Assembly (NCBI GenBank): GCA_043424615.1
Contig: JBHWOX010000008.1
Span: forward strand, 1 to 58,702
From: JAUNQW01 sp043424615
GTDB lineage: Bacteria; Bacillota; Bacilli; Lactobacillales; Carnobacteriaceae_A
DNA length: 58,702 bases
Direction: 5' to 3'
The notes beneath the pieces are model-generated. The model was not told the DNA's origin. It saw only the letters and a list, made by a program, of their open reading frames with translations, and did not search any database. Position numbers and translations under genes: made by a program. Shown one piece after another: positions 33,483 to 42,741 of the stretch (within the stretch, counting starts at the first letter, position 1; each line of letters starts with the position of its first letter).

Positions 33483-36104
33483 TTATAAGCCACAGCGTAA
33501 TTGGGCGTTGCAGTTGGTGCAGGTGTTGCATCCGCCAATATCTTCTACAATTCCTTGGCGGCAGATGGGGCAGGTATCGCCGACGTCTGATCCATAGACC
33601 ACATCATCTGTGTCGCCACGTTGCAGGCGGTGCTCTTCATGAGCTTTTTCTACTAATTCTTGTAGCTCATCGGAGTCATCAATGACGCGCGCTTCTTGTA
33701 AATCGTCGTCATTAGGGAAGAGTGATATTTCTTCTGAATCGAAATCATTTTCTTCTGCTTTTAAGGTCAGAACTTGCGAGTCACGAGAGCCATCGACATA
33801 CACGGTTCCACCCTTAGCTCCCCCATCATAGAGTCGTTCATAAATGGTTTGGACTTGTTTGTCTGTGTAGCCAGCAGGAGCATTTACGGTTTTAGAGATG
33901 GAAGAGTCGACCCATCTTTGGATGGTGGTTTGGACGTCGACATGTTCTTCAGGCTCTAATTCCATGGCACTAACGAAGAAATCAGGTAATTGGTCTTCGC
34001 TAGCTTCTGGATGAGCTTGTAGGTATTCTTCCACGATGCGTGAGTTGACTTCAATGAATTTTCCTAAACGTCCACTACGGAAGTATTTGAACGCAAAGTA
34101 AGGTTCTAAACCAGTTGCTACCCCCACCATAGTTCCAGTCGATCCTGTTGGAGCAACGGTCAGCAAGTGAGAGTTACGGATGCCGTGGTCTAAAACGCCT
34201 TGGCGAATGTGTTCAGGCATGCGTTTCATAAAGCCGGTATTGATAAAATTCTCGCGCAGTTCTTGTGTTTCTTCGTCAGTATCACCGATTAAGAAGGGGA
34301 AGGACCCGCGTTCTTTGGCTAAGTCGATAGATGTTTCATAGGCGGTCACAGCGATGGTCTTGAAGACTTGGTCGACCAGCTCATTCCCTTCTTTTGAACC
34401 ATAACGGTGGTTGGTATAGATAAGTAAGTCCGCTAATCCCATAACGCCTAAACCAACCCGTCTCTCACCTAGGGCTTGTTCTTCATTGGCTTTGAGGAAG
34501 TAAGGAGTCGCGTCAATGACATTGTCTTGCATGCGAACTCCCACACGGATGGTTTCTTTTAATTGATCGAAGTCCACACTATGGTCTTCAACATTGGCCA
34601 TATTAGCGAGGTTAATGGCAGCTAAATTACAAACAGAATAAGGGGCTAAGGGTTGTTCACCACAAGGGTTAGTGGCGACGACTTTCTGCCCATAAGCCTT
34701 GGCGTTGGTATCATTGTTGGCATTGTCTATAAAGAAAACGCCTGGTTCGGCTGAATAGGTAGCACATACATTAATCAATTGCCATAGTTCTTTAGCACGA
34801 ATGGTGCGGTAAGTTTTGACGGCGTGGCCGTCAGCTTCCCACTCACGAACATCTCCACAATCCGGCCATTTTTCATTGTATTCGCCCATCTCTTCAGCGC
34901 TATAATTTTCAGTGTCTGGGAAACGCAGCGCCCATTCTTCATCCTTCTTAACGGCTTGCATGAAATCATCCGTGAGGGTGACTGAAATATTAGCGCCAGT
35001 TAAGAATTCAGGTTGGTTAACACTATAGACCCCACCATCGCGAAGTTTATGTTCAGCTTCTTCGATGACCTCCGCTGTAAATCCACCTTGGCCAGGCATG
35101 TTTTTATAGCGGACGATGCCTTCATACATCTCGGTTTCTTTTTGGTTGAAGGGAGTAAATTTTAATTTTTCTTGTGCCAGGTTTTTAATCTGCTCATCTT
35201 GGGTGTTTTCGATGATATAGCGTAAGATTCGCGGGTTTTGCATTTTGGAAATAATAAATTCAATAATATCAGGATGCCAGTCCGCTAGCATAATCATCTG
35301 AGCCCCACGACGGCTGCCTCCTTGTTCTACCAGATGGGTGAGTTTGGCGATATCATCCAACCAAGAAACTGATCCCGAAGACTTACCGTTTACCCCTCTT
35401 GCCAGGGTGTTTCTAGGGCGTAGGGTTGAACCATTTGTTCCAACTCCTCCTCCGCGGGACATAATTTCCATGACTTCTTTACGGTGTTCGGAAATGCCTT
35501 CTCTTGAATCGGGAACAAAAGGCATAACATAGCAGTTAAAGTAGGTCACATCTGTTTGTGAGCCTGCTCCATAAAGAACGCGGCCGGCAGGAACGAAATT
35601 AAGGCGAGATAATTGTTCATAAAAACGCTCGAAGGCTTCTTTTCGGCTGTTTTCATCTTCTTCGACGGCCGCTAATCCAGTAGCATTACGCTTAGCGATT
35701 TGTTCATAGTAAATTTCGAGAGGTTTGTCAATTTCGTCAATTGAGCGTTTAACAATCCCGCTATCTTGTTCAGCGGGGTCTTCGATGTTCGCTATATATT
35801 CAGCTTCTACTTGGATGTAGACTTCATTGCTGTCCTCTAGGATTTCGGTGATATAGCCAATCCCTCGAGCAGGATATTGGGGGTCAGGCTTGACCGTTAA
35901 AATAACAAGGTCCCCAACTGCCAGAGTTTCTTTTTTAGTGTCTTTGAAAGCATAGCGGTCTAACATGACCATGCGTGACACCCCTTCATGGGTGATCGCC
36001 ATGTCAGGAGTGATCGGATGAACTTGGGGGAAGTGTTCGATATCTTGATTTAATTGTTCGATATTGATAGTTTGTTCTGCCGTTGACGGTGCATGTGTTG
36101 CCAT
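33483..36104 (-). CDS. nrdJ: Adenosylcobalamin-dependent (class II) ribonucleotide reductase
   Basis: This 873-residue enzyme makes deoxynucleotides using vitamin B12. It has the thiyl-radical barrel with NPCGEQPLAPYSVCNLAAIN (the active-site Cys and Glu) and APTGSTGTMVG. A C-terminal zinc-ribbon-like tail CPIC...CNTCTNCNAQLRCGL is the redox and recycling segment. The N-terminal 120 residues are the usual extra domain. The ATG at 36104 follows AGGAGAG. Its promoter carries two NrdR-like boxes. I see no cobalamin riboswitch upstream and no B12 synthesis gene in the window, so the cofactor may be imported. Confidence 0.93.
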   Translation of the reverse strand: MATHAPSTAEQTINIEQLNQDIEHFPQVHPITPDMAITHEGVSRMVMLDRYAFKDTKKETLAVGDLVILTVKPDPQYPARGIGYITEILEDSNEVYIQVEAEYIANIEDPAEQDSGIVKRSIDEIDKPLEIYYEQIAKRNATGLAAVEEDENSRKEAFERFYEQLSRLNFVPAGRVLYGAGSQTDVTYFNCYVMPFVPDSREGISEHRKEVMEIMSRGGGVGTNGSTLRPRNTLARGVNGKSSGSVSWLDDIAKLTHLVEQGGSRRGAQMIMLADWHPDIIEFIISKMQNPRILRYIIENTQDEQIKNLAQEKLKFTPFNQKETEMYEGIVRYKNMPGQGGFTAEVIEEAEHKLRDGGVYSVNQPEFLTGANISVTLTDDFMQAVKKDEEWALRFPDTENYSAEEMGEYNEKWPDCGDVREWEADGHAVKTYRTIRAKELWQLINVCATYSAEPGVFFIDNANNDTNAKAYGQKVVATNPCGEQPLAPYSVCNLAAINLANMANVEDHSVDFDQLKETIRVGVRMQDNVIDATPYFLKANEEQALGERRVGLGVMGLADLLIYTNHRYGSKEGNELVDQVFKTIAVTAYETSIDLAKERGSFPFLIGDTDEETQELRENFINTGFMKRMPEHIRQGVLDHGIRNSHLLTVAPTGSTGTMVGVATGLEPYFAFKYFRSGRLGKFIEVNSRIVEEYLQAHPEASEDQLPDFFVSAMELEPEEHVDVQTTIQRWVDSSISKTVNAPAGYTDKQVQTIYERLYDGGAKGGTVYVDGSRDSQVLTLKAEENDFDSEEISLFPNDDDLQEARVIDDSDELQELVEKAHEEHRLQRGDTDDVVYGSDVGDTCPICRQGIVEDIGGCNTCTNCNAQLRCGL

Positions 36105-36166
36105 GTCAGCACTCTCCTCTTAAATGATTCTCAACTAGATCTTGAATGTCCTTAAACAAAAGAAAA

Positions 36167-36221
36167 CACAACATCTAGTGTTGCAAGTGGTATTATATAA
36201 CAATCTATGGGGTCTTTTCAA
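36167..36221 (-). promoter_or_regulatory. nrdJ promoter flanked by two NrdR-like boxes
   Basis: On the minus strand a -35 TTGAAA (36221-36216), an 18-base spacer and -10 TATAAT (36197-36192) are seen. CACAACATCTAGTG (36167-36180) and AACAATCTATGGGG (36199-36212) match the NrdR box CACWATATATWGTG at 12 and about 10 of 14 positions. They start 32 bases apart, the three-turn spacing typical of NrdR sites, and bracket the -10. Confidence 0.65.
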
Positions 36222-36420
36222 TCTTTCAGTCTATTAAATTTTCGTGACAATAGGTCAAGAGCTTTCCATGGCCAGCTCTAGCTCTTATTTAATCAAGAGA
36301 ATAAATGAACTTATTGCTGGCTTTAATAAGTAAGCCAAAAATCTTTGAATATTAGCTTTTATAAGGCCACTGAAATAGGAAAAAACAAGCTTTATGTAAT
36401 AAATAATCAAAAGAATACCG
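36222..36420. other. Intergenic region between nrdJ and glyA (first copy)
   Basis: No gene is visible. There is an inverted repeat AAGAGCT (36257-36263)/AGCTCTT (36280-36286) without a good T-run. Otherwise the region is A+T-rich with nothing I recognise. Confidence 0.4.
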
Positions 36421-36449
36421 TTGTTTTCGAATATTTATTTAAGTATAAT
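36421..36449 (+). promoter_or_regulatory. Promoter of glyA (first copy)
   Basis: TTGTTT (36421-36426), a 17-base spacer and a perfect TATAAT (36444-36449). The start point near 36456 leaves an untranslated leader of about 130 bases. Confidence 0.6.
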
Positions 36450-36455
36450 AGAAGC

Positions 36456-36585
36456 CATACCCTAAATTTATCAGTAGCAAGATAATGACAAATGAAATTT
36501 TTACTGCAGAGTTTGGCTATCTTGATTATTGGTAGGGCGATCTAATCTATAGCTTGTTATAGGTCTTTATTTAGGAGGAGATTAA
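36456..36585 (+). promoter_or_regulatory. Long, possibly structured leader of glyA (first copy)
   Basis: Two nested pairings can be drawn: CCCTA (36460-36464) with TAGGG (36533-36537), and CAAGATA (36478-36484) with TATCTTG (36518-36524). A small hairpin CTATA/TATAG (36547-36551, 36558-36562) lies before the AGGAGGAG ribosome site. This could be a regulatory RNA element, but it does not match any riboswitch consensus I can recall. Confidence 0.3.
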
Positions 36586-37803
36586 ATGGAGAGAGATTCA
36601 TTAATTTTTGATGCAATTGATAATGAAAAATCAAGACAACTTAAAGGTATCGAATTAATAGCTTCTGAGAACTTTGTCTCTGAGCAAGTGTTAGAAGCCC
36701 AAGGAAGTATTTTAACAAATAAATATGCTGAAGGCTACCCAGGCCGTCGCTACTATGGTGGCTGTGAATATGTTGATGTGATTGAACAAGAAGCCATTGA
36801 CCGAGTGAAAAAATTATTTGGTGCAGAATTTGCCAATGTTCAACCCCATTCAGGATCAAGCGCCAATATGGCTGTGTATCGAGCACTTTTAGAGCCTGGG
36901 GATAAGGTTTTAGGTATGGACTTAGATGAAGGGGGTCACTTGACTCACGGGTCACCCGTCAACTTTTCAGGTAAGACTTATGATTTCCACGGTTATGGTA
37001 CAGACGAAGACAACTTCATTGACTACCAAGCCCTTGAAAACTTAGCCCAAGAAATCCAACCTAAATTAATCATCGGTGGAGCGACGGCTTACTCTCGTCA
37101 AATTGATTTCAAACGCATTGGTGAAATTGCTCAATCAGTCGGAGCTATCTATATGGTAGACATGGCGCACATTGCTGGTTTAGTGGCTGCTGGAGAACAT
37201 CAAAATCCTGTTCCCTACGCGGATATAGTAACAACCACTACCCATAAAACTTTGCGCGGACCGCGTGGAGGAATCATCATGGGGAAAGAAGAATATGCTA
37301 AAAAAATCAACTCCTCTGTGTTCCCAGGAATGCAAGGGGGACCTTTAGAGCATGTGATTGCGGCTAAAGCGGTTGCACTTGGAGAAGCCAGCCAGGATGA
37401 ATTTAAAACCTACGCCCAACAAATTATTAAAAATGCTCAAACCTTGGCTGAAGTTTTAATGGACGGTGGTTTAGATATCATCACCGGCGGAACAGACAAC
37501 CACTTGATGCTGGTCGACTTGAGACCCTTATCCATTACTGGAAAAGAAGCTCAAGAACGCCTAGAAGCGGTCAATATTGCCACTAACAAAAACTCCATTC
37601 CGAATGACCCAGAAAAACCAACGGTGACTTCTGGTCTTCGTATTGGAACGCCTGCCATCACCACTCGAGGGTTCAAGGAAGAAGACGTGGTTAAAACAGG
37701 CCAATTAATCATCGAAGCACTGAAAGATGAAGAGCATGAATTGGAAGATATTAAGGCACGTGTGGTAGACTTAGTCCAAGACAAACCGATTTTTGCATGG
37801 TAA
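36586..37803 (+). CDS. glyA: Serine hydroxymethyltransferase, first of two copies
   Basis: This 405-residue pyridoxal-phosphate enzyme converts serine and tetrahydrofolate to glycine and 5,10-methylene-THF. It has the family strings GIELIASENFVSE, NKYAEGYPGRRYYGG, QPHSGSSAN and the PLP-lysine motif TTTTHKTLRGPRGG. The start follows TAGGAGGAGATTAA. It is followed after 25 bases by a folate cyclodeaminase gene. A second, clearly homologous but diverged glyA is at 47646-48881. By eye well over half of positions agree, and all active-site strings are intact in both. Confidence 0.95.
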   Translation: MERDSLIFDAIDNEKSRQLKGIELIASENFVSEQVLEAQGSILTNKYAEGYPGRRYYGGCEYVDVIEQEAIDRVKKLFGAEFANVQPHSGSSANMAVYRALLEPGDKVLGMDLDEGGHLTHGSPVNFSGKTYDFHGYGTDEDNFIDYQALENLAQEIQPKLIIGGATAYSRQIDFKRIGEIAQSVGAIYMVDMAHIAGLVAAGEHQNPVPYADIVTTTTHKTLRGPRGGIIMGKEEYAKKINSSVFPGMQGGPLEHVIAAKAVALGEASQDEFKTYAQQIIKNAQTLAEVLMDGGLDIITGGTDNHLMLVDLRPLSITGKEAQERLEAVNIATNKNSIPNDPEKPTVTSGLRIGTPAITTRGFKEEDVVKTGQLIIEALKDEEHELEDIKARVVDLVQDKPIFAW

Positions 37804-37828
37804 GGTCTAAATAAATTAAGGATGGTGT

Positions 37829-38473
37829 ATGATGAAACTCCAATGCAATGAATTTCTATCAGCACTCAGTGACAGTCAAAATGTGTGTGGTGGGGGAAGT
37901 GCCGCAGCTTTAAATGCTGCCATAGCTGCTTCTTTAGTTCATAAAGTGATGGACAACGAAAGACGGCAAGACCGTCACCATGATCAAGAAGAAGAATTGG
38001 CCAGTCGCCAAGCGGATTTACTGTCTATCCAAAACACTTGCCAAGACTTAGTGGAAGAAGATCCTAAAGCTTTAAGACCCTTAATTGATGCTTTTAAGCT
38101 AGATAAGGATACCCAGGAGCAAGCTGAAAAACGCCAAGCTGAGATTCAGGCCGGCATTGAACAGGCTGCCCGTCCACAAGTTAAAATCCTAGAATCCTTA
38201 ATTGAAATCACTGAACACCAACAATATCTAGTGGCTATGAATCCTCAAGGGGACATAGTGACCAACCTAGCTGAATCACTTTTATTTGCCCATGCGGCCT
38301 TAAAAGTAGCCCATATTGGAGCGCGCACCAATTATGAAGCCCTTGAAATTGAGGATAAGCGCCAGGAGCGTTTAGACTATGTTAACCAGCTTTTGACCCT
38401 TGGTGTCGACCGGATAGCTGTGGCTTACGAACAAGTGGATGCTTACTTGCAAGACCATACCTGGGATAAATAA
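37829..38473 (+). CDS. Cyclodeaminase/cyclohydrolase family protein (FchA/FTCD-like)
   Basis: This protein of about 214 residues is a helical bundle with the folate-binding N-terminal motif CGGGSAAALNAAIAASL, typical of formiminotetrahydrofolate cyclodeaminase and methenyl-THF cyclohydrolase (FchA). It would interconvert one-carbon folates made by the upstream glyA. Start ATG 37829 or 37832 follows AAGGA. The exact substrate (formimino or methenyl) is not decided by sequence. Confidence 0.87.
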   Translation: MMKLQCNEFLSALSDSQNVCGGGSAAALNAAIAASLVHKVMDNERRQDRHHDQEEELASRQADLLSIQNTCQDLVEEDPKALRPLIDAFKLDKDTQEQAEKRQAEIQAGIEQAARPQVKILESLIEITEHQQYLVAMNPQGDIVTNLAESLLFAHAALKVAHIGARTNYEALEIEDKRQERLDYVNQLLTLGVDRIAVAYEQVDAYLQDHTWDK

Positions 38474-38501
38474 AAGATTTTATAATAACCATTTTTTAAA
38501 C

Positions 38502-38530
38502 AGGGACTTTGACTCTAGGTCACGGTCCCT
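38502..38530 (+). terminator. Weak hairpin between the cyclodeaminase gene and the capA-like gene
   Basis: AGGGAC (38502-38507) pairs with GTCCCT (38525-38530), with inner GAC/GTC pairing. The tail ATTCTTA is poor, so it may only attenuate. A TATAAT at 38481-38486 upstream may start the next gene. Confidence 0.4.
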
Positions 38531-38577
38531 ATTCTTATGACTTATTGGCTGTTATCGAAAAAGAAAAGGAGTGTCAG

Positions 38578-39843
38578 ATGAAAACGTTTATTCGCCTATT
38601 GACTTTGCTGGTCTTGAGCATCAATTTGTCGGGCTGTCAGGAGGGAGTGCCTTCAACAGACCAGCAACAAGTCAGTGACCAGGCCGAGCAAGAACAAGCG
38701 ACAGAGGTGGAACAGCCTCTAGAAAGCGAACAAAGGGTGTCTTTTTTTGGAGTGGGAGATAATCTGATTCATACTCAGCTCTACCAGGATGCCTTGCAAG
38801 AGGATGGAAGTTATGATTTTTCACCCCTCTACCAGCAGATGACGGATGATATTCAAGCGGCGGATATTGCTTTTATTAATCAAGAATCTCCAATTAGCGG
38901 GGATGAGTTTGGTTTTTCAGGCTATCCTGCTTTTAATACCCCTGCAGACATGCGCTATAGTTTAATCCAAGCGGGTTTCGACGTGGTGGCCGGTGCGAAT
39001 AACCACACCATGGACAATGGGGGTCAGGGGGTAGAAAACACCCTGGATCTATGGGATGAAGTGTCAGATGATATTTTATTTACTGGGGTTTTTGAATCGG
39101 CCGCTGACCGGGAGGATTTTCCGATTTTAGAAGAAAATGGAGTGAAAATTGCCCTTCTTAGTTATACCTATGGGACTAATGGCCTAGCTTTGGATGAAGA
39201 TTATCGGACGAATATTATTGATGAAGAATTAATCCGCCATGATGTCGCCCGAGCTCAAGAAGTCAGTGATTTTGTTTTGGTGTCTATGCATTGGGGAGAA
39301 GAAAATACCTTTGACCTCAATGATCAACAGATCTATTATGGGCAATTACTAGCTGATTTAGGGGTGGATGTCGTTTTAGGTGGCCACTCTCACAATTTAC
39401 AGGCCATTGAATGGCTGGAAGGGGAAGAAGGCAATCAAACATTAGTCATTAATTCCTTGGGTAATTTTGTTGCTTCTCCTTATATGGATATCAATTCTTT
39501 GGGTGGGGCCATTGAATTCGATTTCGTCAAAAAGAACGACCACTTATACATCGACCAAGTTCAACTCCAACCGACAGTCATCCACTTTAATCAAGCCTTT
39601 GCGGGTGACTATGCTGGCCGGCAAAATTTTGTCGTTTACAAACTTGAAGACTATAGCCCTGAATTGGCTAGCCAAAATGGAATGGCGCTCAGTCTACCCT
39701 TTTACTATCAGACCGTTGCCTCGGTAATTGATGAAGAATTTTTATCAGTTGATTTTTTAAGCCAGCTAAAAACGATGGAAGAAAATGACGGCTACGACCC
39801 TTCAACAGCCACACAAGAGCCAGAAGAGGAATGGGCCGCCTAG
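38578..39843 (+). CDS. CapA-like lipoprotein (poly-gamma-glutamate capsule protein family)
   Basis: This 421-residue protein has a lipoprotein signal peptide with lipobox NLSGC (Cys about 21) and a Gln/Glu-rich linker. The CapA metallophosphoesterase-like domain starts at SFFGVGDNLIH (about residue 57). Typical strings are NQESPIS, VVAGANNHTMD, VSMHWGEE and LGGHSHNLQ, the last being the metal-binding Gly-His. ATG 38578 follows AAAAGGAG. No capB/capC lie beside it, so a capsule role is not implied. Confidence 0.87.
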   Translation: MKTFIRLLTLLVLSINLSGCQEGVPSTDQQQVSDQAEQEQATEVEQPLESEQRVSFFGVGDNLIHTQLYQDALQEDGSYDFSPLYQQMTDDIQAADIAFINQESPISGDEFGFSGYPAFNTPADMRYSLIQAGFDVVAGANNHTMDNGGQGVENTLDLWDEVSDDILFTGVFESAADREDFPILEENGVKIALLSYTYGTNGLALDEDYRTNIIDEELIRHDVARAQEVSDFVLVSMHWGEENTFDLNDQQIYYGQLLADLGVDVVLGGHSHNLQAIEWLEGEEGNQTLVINSLGNFVASPYMDINSLGGAIEFDFVKKNDHLYIDQVQLQPTVIHFNQAFAGDYAGRQNFVVYKLEDYSPELASQNGMALSLPFYYQTVASVIDEEFLSVDFLSQLKTMEENDGYDPSTATQEPEEEWAA

Positions 39844-39848
39844 TAAAA

Positions 39849-39893
39849 AACACTCGGACATTTGCTTGTTGAGCAGAACATCCGAGTGTTTTT
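39849..39893. terminator. Bidirectional terminator between convergent genes
   Basis: AACACTCGGA (39849-39858) pairs with TCCGAGTGTT (39881-39890), with T-runs on both strands. It serves the capA-like gene and the HD-domain gene. Confidence 0.82.
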
Positions 39894-41245
39894 TATTTGA
39901 TGGCACCGTTTTCGATATAGGAACGGAATTTTTCAACTAGGGGATCAAAGAGTGAAAGTTCTTGAGAGGTCTGGGGGCTAAGAAACTCTTTAGGGACGTA
40001 AAAGCGGTGGTCACCATGGATGGTTCCGGTAATGGAAGCCACTAGGTCACTGACTTGGCTGAGTTCGACGAGCTCCCCATTGTTATACATCAATTCAATG
40101 GAAGTATGTGTGTCATTATTTTCAGTGGGACGGAAAAAGTCATAAGGTAAATCATAGGAGCTGTTAACAGCAGTATAATATTCTGAATGATAGCCCACTT
40201 TTTCGATAATTTGACGCATATCAGCCAAGCATTCCTCATCTTTTTCGGGGTCGAATTGGATGGATTTCAGAGGGCGACGAGCCAAAAAGCGGTAGGCCAG
40301 ATCACTCAGGATAGGATCCGGATGATCAGCCCATTTAATCATATGGGTGGTTAAGACTCCATCGTCCAGTTGGAGATAGTCATCTAAGGAAAAATCCTCG
40401 TCAAAAAAAGGTTTCAAAAAGCCATGGGGGAGTTGCAATTCAGAGCGTTGGTAGAGCTTTTTCGCCCGGGCCAGGGTGCGCTCTAAGGTTACTTCCATCC
40501 CTCTAGAAACGTGGTGGAAGTAAATCTGCATATGCATTTGGTAACGGCTAACCACATAATCTTCGACAGCATGTAAGCCTGGATAGCGGAAAACGATTTT
40601 ATTTTTATAAGGACGAATGACCCTTAGAATACGAGCCAAATCAAATTCGCCATAGGCCACGCCGGTAAAGTAAGCATCACGCTGAAGATAATCCATCCGG
40701 TCGGCATCGATTTGACTTGAAATGAGATGGACCACCTGCTTGTTCGGATAGCTCTTATCAATCACGCTGGCCACTTGCTGAGGGAAATCGGGGCTCACTT
40801 CTTTCAAAATCTGGTGGACCTCTGTTTCAGGAGAGTTAATAATGGCCTGAGTCATCTTTTCATGATCGGTATGGAAAATGCCTTCAAAAGCATGGGAAAA
40901 AGGACCATGACCAATATCATGTAAAAGAGCCGCACACAAGGTGACTAAACGCTCCTGATCATCCCAACCATTGACAGGATCTTTGTCGATGGAATAATTG
41001 CGGACAAATTTATCACAGATCCGTCGAGCAATTTCGTACACCCCTAAGGAGTGAGAGAAACGTGAATGTTCTGCTCCATGAAAGGTGTAAGAAGACGTGC
41101 CCAGTTGTTTAATCCGTCTTAATCTTTGAAATTCTTTGGTGTCGATTAGTTTCAAGATGGTAGGATGTTGGACATGAATGTAATTGTGGACGGGGTCGCG
41201 AAAAACCTTTTCATGGTCGAGCGGTTTGAGATGCGAATATGCCAT
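39893..41245 (-). CDS. HD-domain phosphohydrolase (YwfO/dNTP triphosphohydrolase-like)
   Basis: This 450-residue protein has the metal-binding His and the HD pair: HSRFSHSLGVYE (about residue 60) and LLHDIGHGPFSHAFE (about 111-125), followed by the Asp in QIDADRMDYLQRD. The family includes the Enterococcus dNTP triphosphohydrolase that regulates nucleotide pools. The start is 16 bases after the LipL-like gene. B. subtilis also pairs ywfO with a lipoyl transferase gene. Confidence 0.9.
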   Translation of the reverse strand: MAYSHLKPLDHEKVFRDPVHNYIHVQHPTILKLIDTKEFQRLRRIKQLGTSSYTFHGAEHSRFSHSLGVYEIARRICDKFVRNYSIDKDPVNGWDDQERLVTLCAALLHDIGHGPFSHAFEGIFHTDHEKMTQAIINSPETEVHQILKEVSPDFPQQVASVIDKSYPNKQVVHLISSQIDADRMDYLQRDAYFTGVAYGEFDLARILRVIRPYKNKIVFRYPGLHAVEDYVVSRYQMHMQIYFHHVSRGMEVTLERTLARAKKLYQRSELQLPHGFLKPFFDEDFSLDDYLQLDDGVLTTHMIKWADHPDPILSDLAYRFLARRPLKSIQFDPEKDEECLADMRQIIEKVGYHSEYYTAVNSSYDLPYDFFRPTENNDTHTSIELMYNNGELVELSQVSDLVASITGTIHGDHRFYVPKEFLSPQTSQELSLFDPLVEKFRSYIENGAIK

Positions 41246-41261
41246 CGTTTTTACCTGCCTT

Positions 41262-42107
41262 CTATGCTTGATCTTGGCCTAGCATGCGTTGGTTACGTTT
41301 GAAGAGTTGATCGAAATGTTGCTGGTAGTCTTCCAAAAGATCTGACGGATATTCACCTTTTTCTAAGACAAAAGAATGATCTTGTAGGCGATCGATAAAG
41401 GCTTGCTCGATTTCTTCTGTCTGGATCTGTTTGCCAAGAGCATCAGAGACAGTTGTCATCACTTCTGGATTGACAGAAGGAAAATGCCAAGGCGTTTCTT
41501 CTCCCTGCAAACCGCTTTCATAAAAGTTTTTCATCATGAGCGAGCGGTGGTCCTGGTCACCCGCAATACTTAAGTAAAGCATGATAGCCAGGGCTCCTGA
41601 GCGGCGGCGTTGGGAGATACCAGAAATTTTTTGACCTCGGATGCTAAGGTCAAAGTCACCTGGGCAATAGGATTCTTCAATTTCTACAGCTTCTAAAGGG
41701 GCGTCAATGACTTCTTGCACCAAGTCATACATGATCTCATAGCCTTCATTTATCGAAATATCAGCCATGTCCTCATTGGGAATAATCAGAGAAATATTCG
41801 TAATCCCTTGGTCACTGACTACCCCCAAACCACCGGAATTCCGGACCACATAGTCATAACCGGCCTCTTCAATGACGCCCAAGGCTTGTTGAAAATAAGG
41901 CAGGCGAGTATCTTGCATACCCAAAAAAACCAGCCGGTCGGTCGGCCAAAAATGAAGAACAGCTTCTTGCTGGCGTCCTACTTTGTTCATTAAAGCATCT
42001 GTCAAGGCAAAGTGAGAAATAGTTTGGTTATCGAAAGGCATCGTTCTAGAGTCGTATAAATGGATGGTTTGATTTTTTATTTTTGCTTTTAAGTCGTCAA
42101 TAGTCAT
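41262..42107 (-). CDS. Lipoyl/octanoyl transferase-like protein (LipL family)
   Basis: This 281-residue protein of the biotin/lipoate ligase fold has VVRNSGGLGVVSD (the substrate loop), SYCPGDFDLS with the catalytic Cys characteristic of LipL, and GQKISGISQRR with the conserved Lys. LipL moves octanoyl or lipoyl groups from GcvH to enzyme E2 subunits. I choose ATG 42107, 7 bases after AAGGA; an ATG at 42131 lacks a site. A lipoate-protein ligase A function is the alternative. Confidence 0.85.
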   Translation of the reverse strand: MTIDDLKAKIKNQTIHLYDSRTMPFDNQTISHFALTDALMNKVGRQQEAVLHFWPTDRLVFLGMQDTRLPYFQQALGVIEEAGYDYVVRNSGGLGVVSDQGITNISLIIPNEDMADISINEGYEIMYDLVQEVIDAPLEAVEIEESYCPGDFDLSIRGQKISGISQRRRSGALAIMLYLSIAGDQDHRSLMMKNFYESGLQGEETPWHFPSVNPEVMTTVSDALGKQIQTEEIEQAFIDRLQDHSFVLEKGEYPSDLLEDYQQHFDQLFKRNQRMLGQDQA

Positions 42108-42260
42108 CGTTTTTCCTTCTTTCTTGATCATTCCATTTAATTATAGCAAACTCCCACTTGAGCCACTAATATGTTATAATTCTCTATTGTAAACAAATTT
42201 TAGACCCCAAAGACGACTTATGGTAGTATAATTGAGTTAAAAGTAAAAGGAGAATGTAAG

Positions 42261-42704
42261 ATGTCAGAGACCATAGCATCTAAAGGACGCCCCTGTGCCA
42301 TTAAGTTATCGACCCGCCACCGCCAAGATGATGATATGAATGAATTTCATTTTGAAAAAATGGGTCATGTTGTTAGCGTCAATGGGAGCCACTATATCCA
42401 GTTTGATATGGACGGGGATGGAGAAGAAAGCGTCAAAACCACCTTTAAACTAGCTAAAGATAATACGGTCACGGTCATTCGAGACCAAGAGATGACCAGC
42501 CGGATGCGTTTTAATCCCGTAAAAAATACCAGTATGCGCTACCATACCCCCCACGGATCGATGTTAATTGATATACATACTAAACAAATTCGTATGAATT
42601 ACCAAGACCAGCCTTTTGCTGCGGATGTTTATATTCAATATGACTTATACTCTGGCCCACAAGCCGTTGGTGAATATGACATCACGCTCCATTTTACTGT
42701 ATAA
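42261..42704 (+). CDS. DUF1934 (YwiB-like) beta-barrel protein
   Basis: This 147-residue protein is mostly beta-strands, with KLSTRHRQDDD, YIQFDMDG and GEYDITLHFTV at the ends, the DUF1934 pattern. Function is unknown. A -10 TATAAT at 42227-42232 precedes it. The start follows AAAAGGAGAATGTAAG. It lies just upstream of rpoE, as in other Firmicutes where ywiB is found near argS and rpoE. Confidence 0.85.
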   Translation: MSETIASKGRPCAIKLSTRHRQDDDMNEFHFEKMGHVVSVNGSHYIQFDMDGDGEESVKTTFKLAKDNTVTVIRDQEMTSRMRFNPVKNTSMRYHTPHGSMLIDIHTKQIRMNYQDQPFAADVYIQYDLYSGPQAVGEYDITLHFTV

Positions 42705-42705
42705 T
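42676..42705 (+). promoter_or_regulatory. Promoter of rpoE
   Basis: ATGACA (42676-42681), an 18-base spacer and TATAAT (42700-42705), overlapping the stop codon of the DUF1934 gene. Confidence 0.6.
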
Positions 42706-42741
42706 AAAGAAGTGAAAAGCCTAAGTATAAGGAGAATGAAA

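Noticed and set aside
36427..36441. PurR-box-like TTTTCGAATATTTAT in the first glyA promoter
   Set aside because: It lacks the CCGAAC core and has no partner at the usual spacing; too weak to call.
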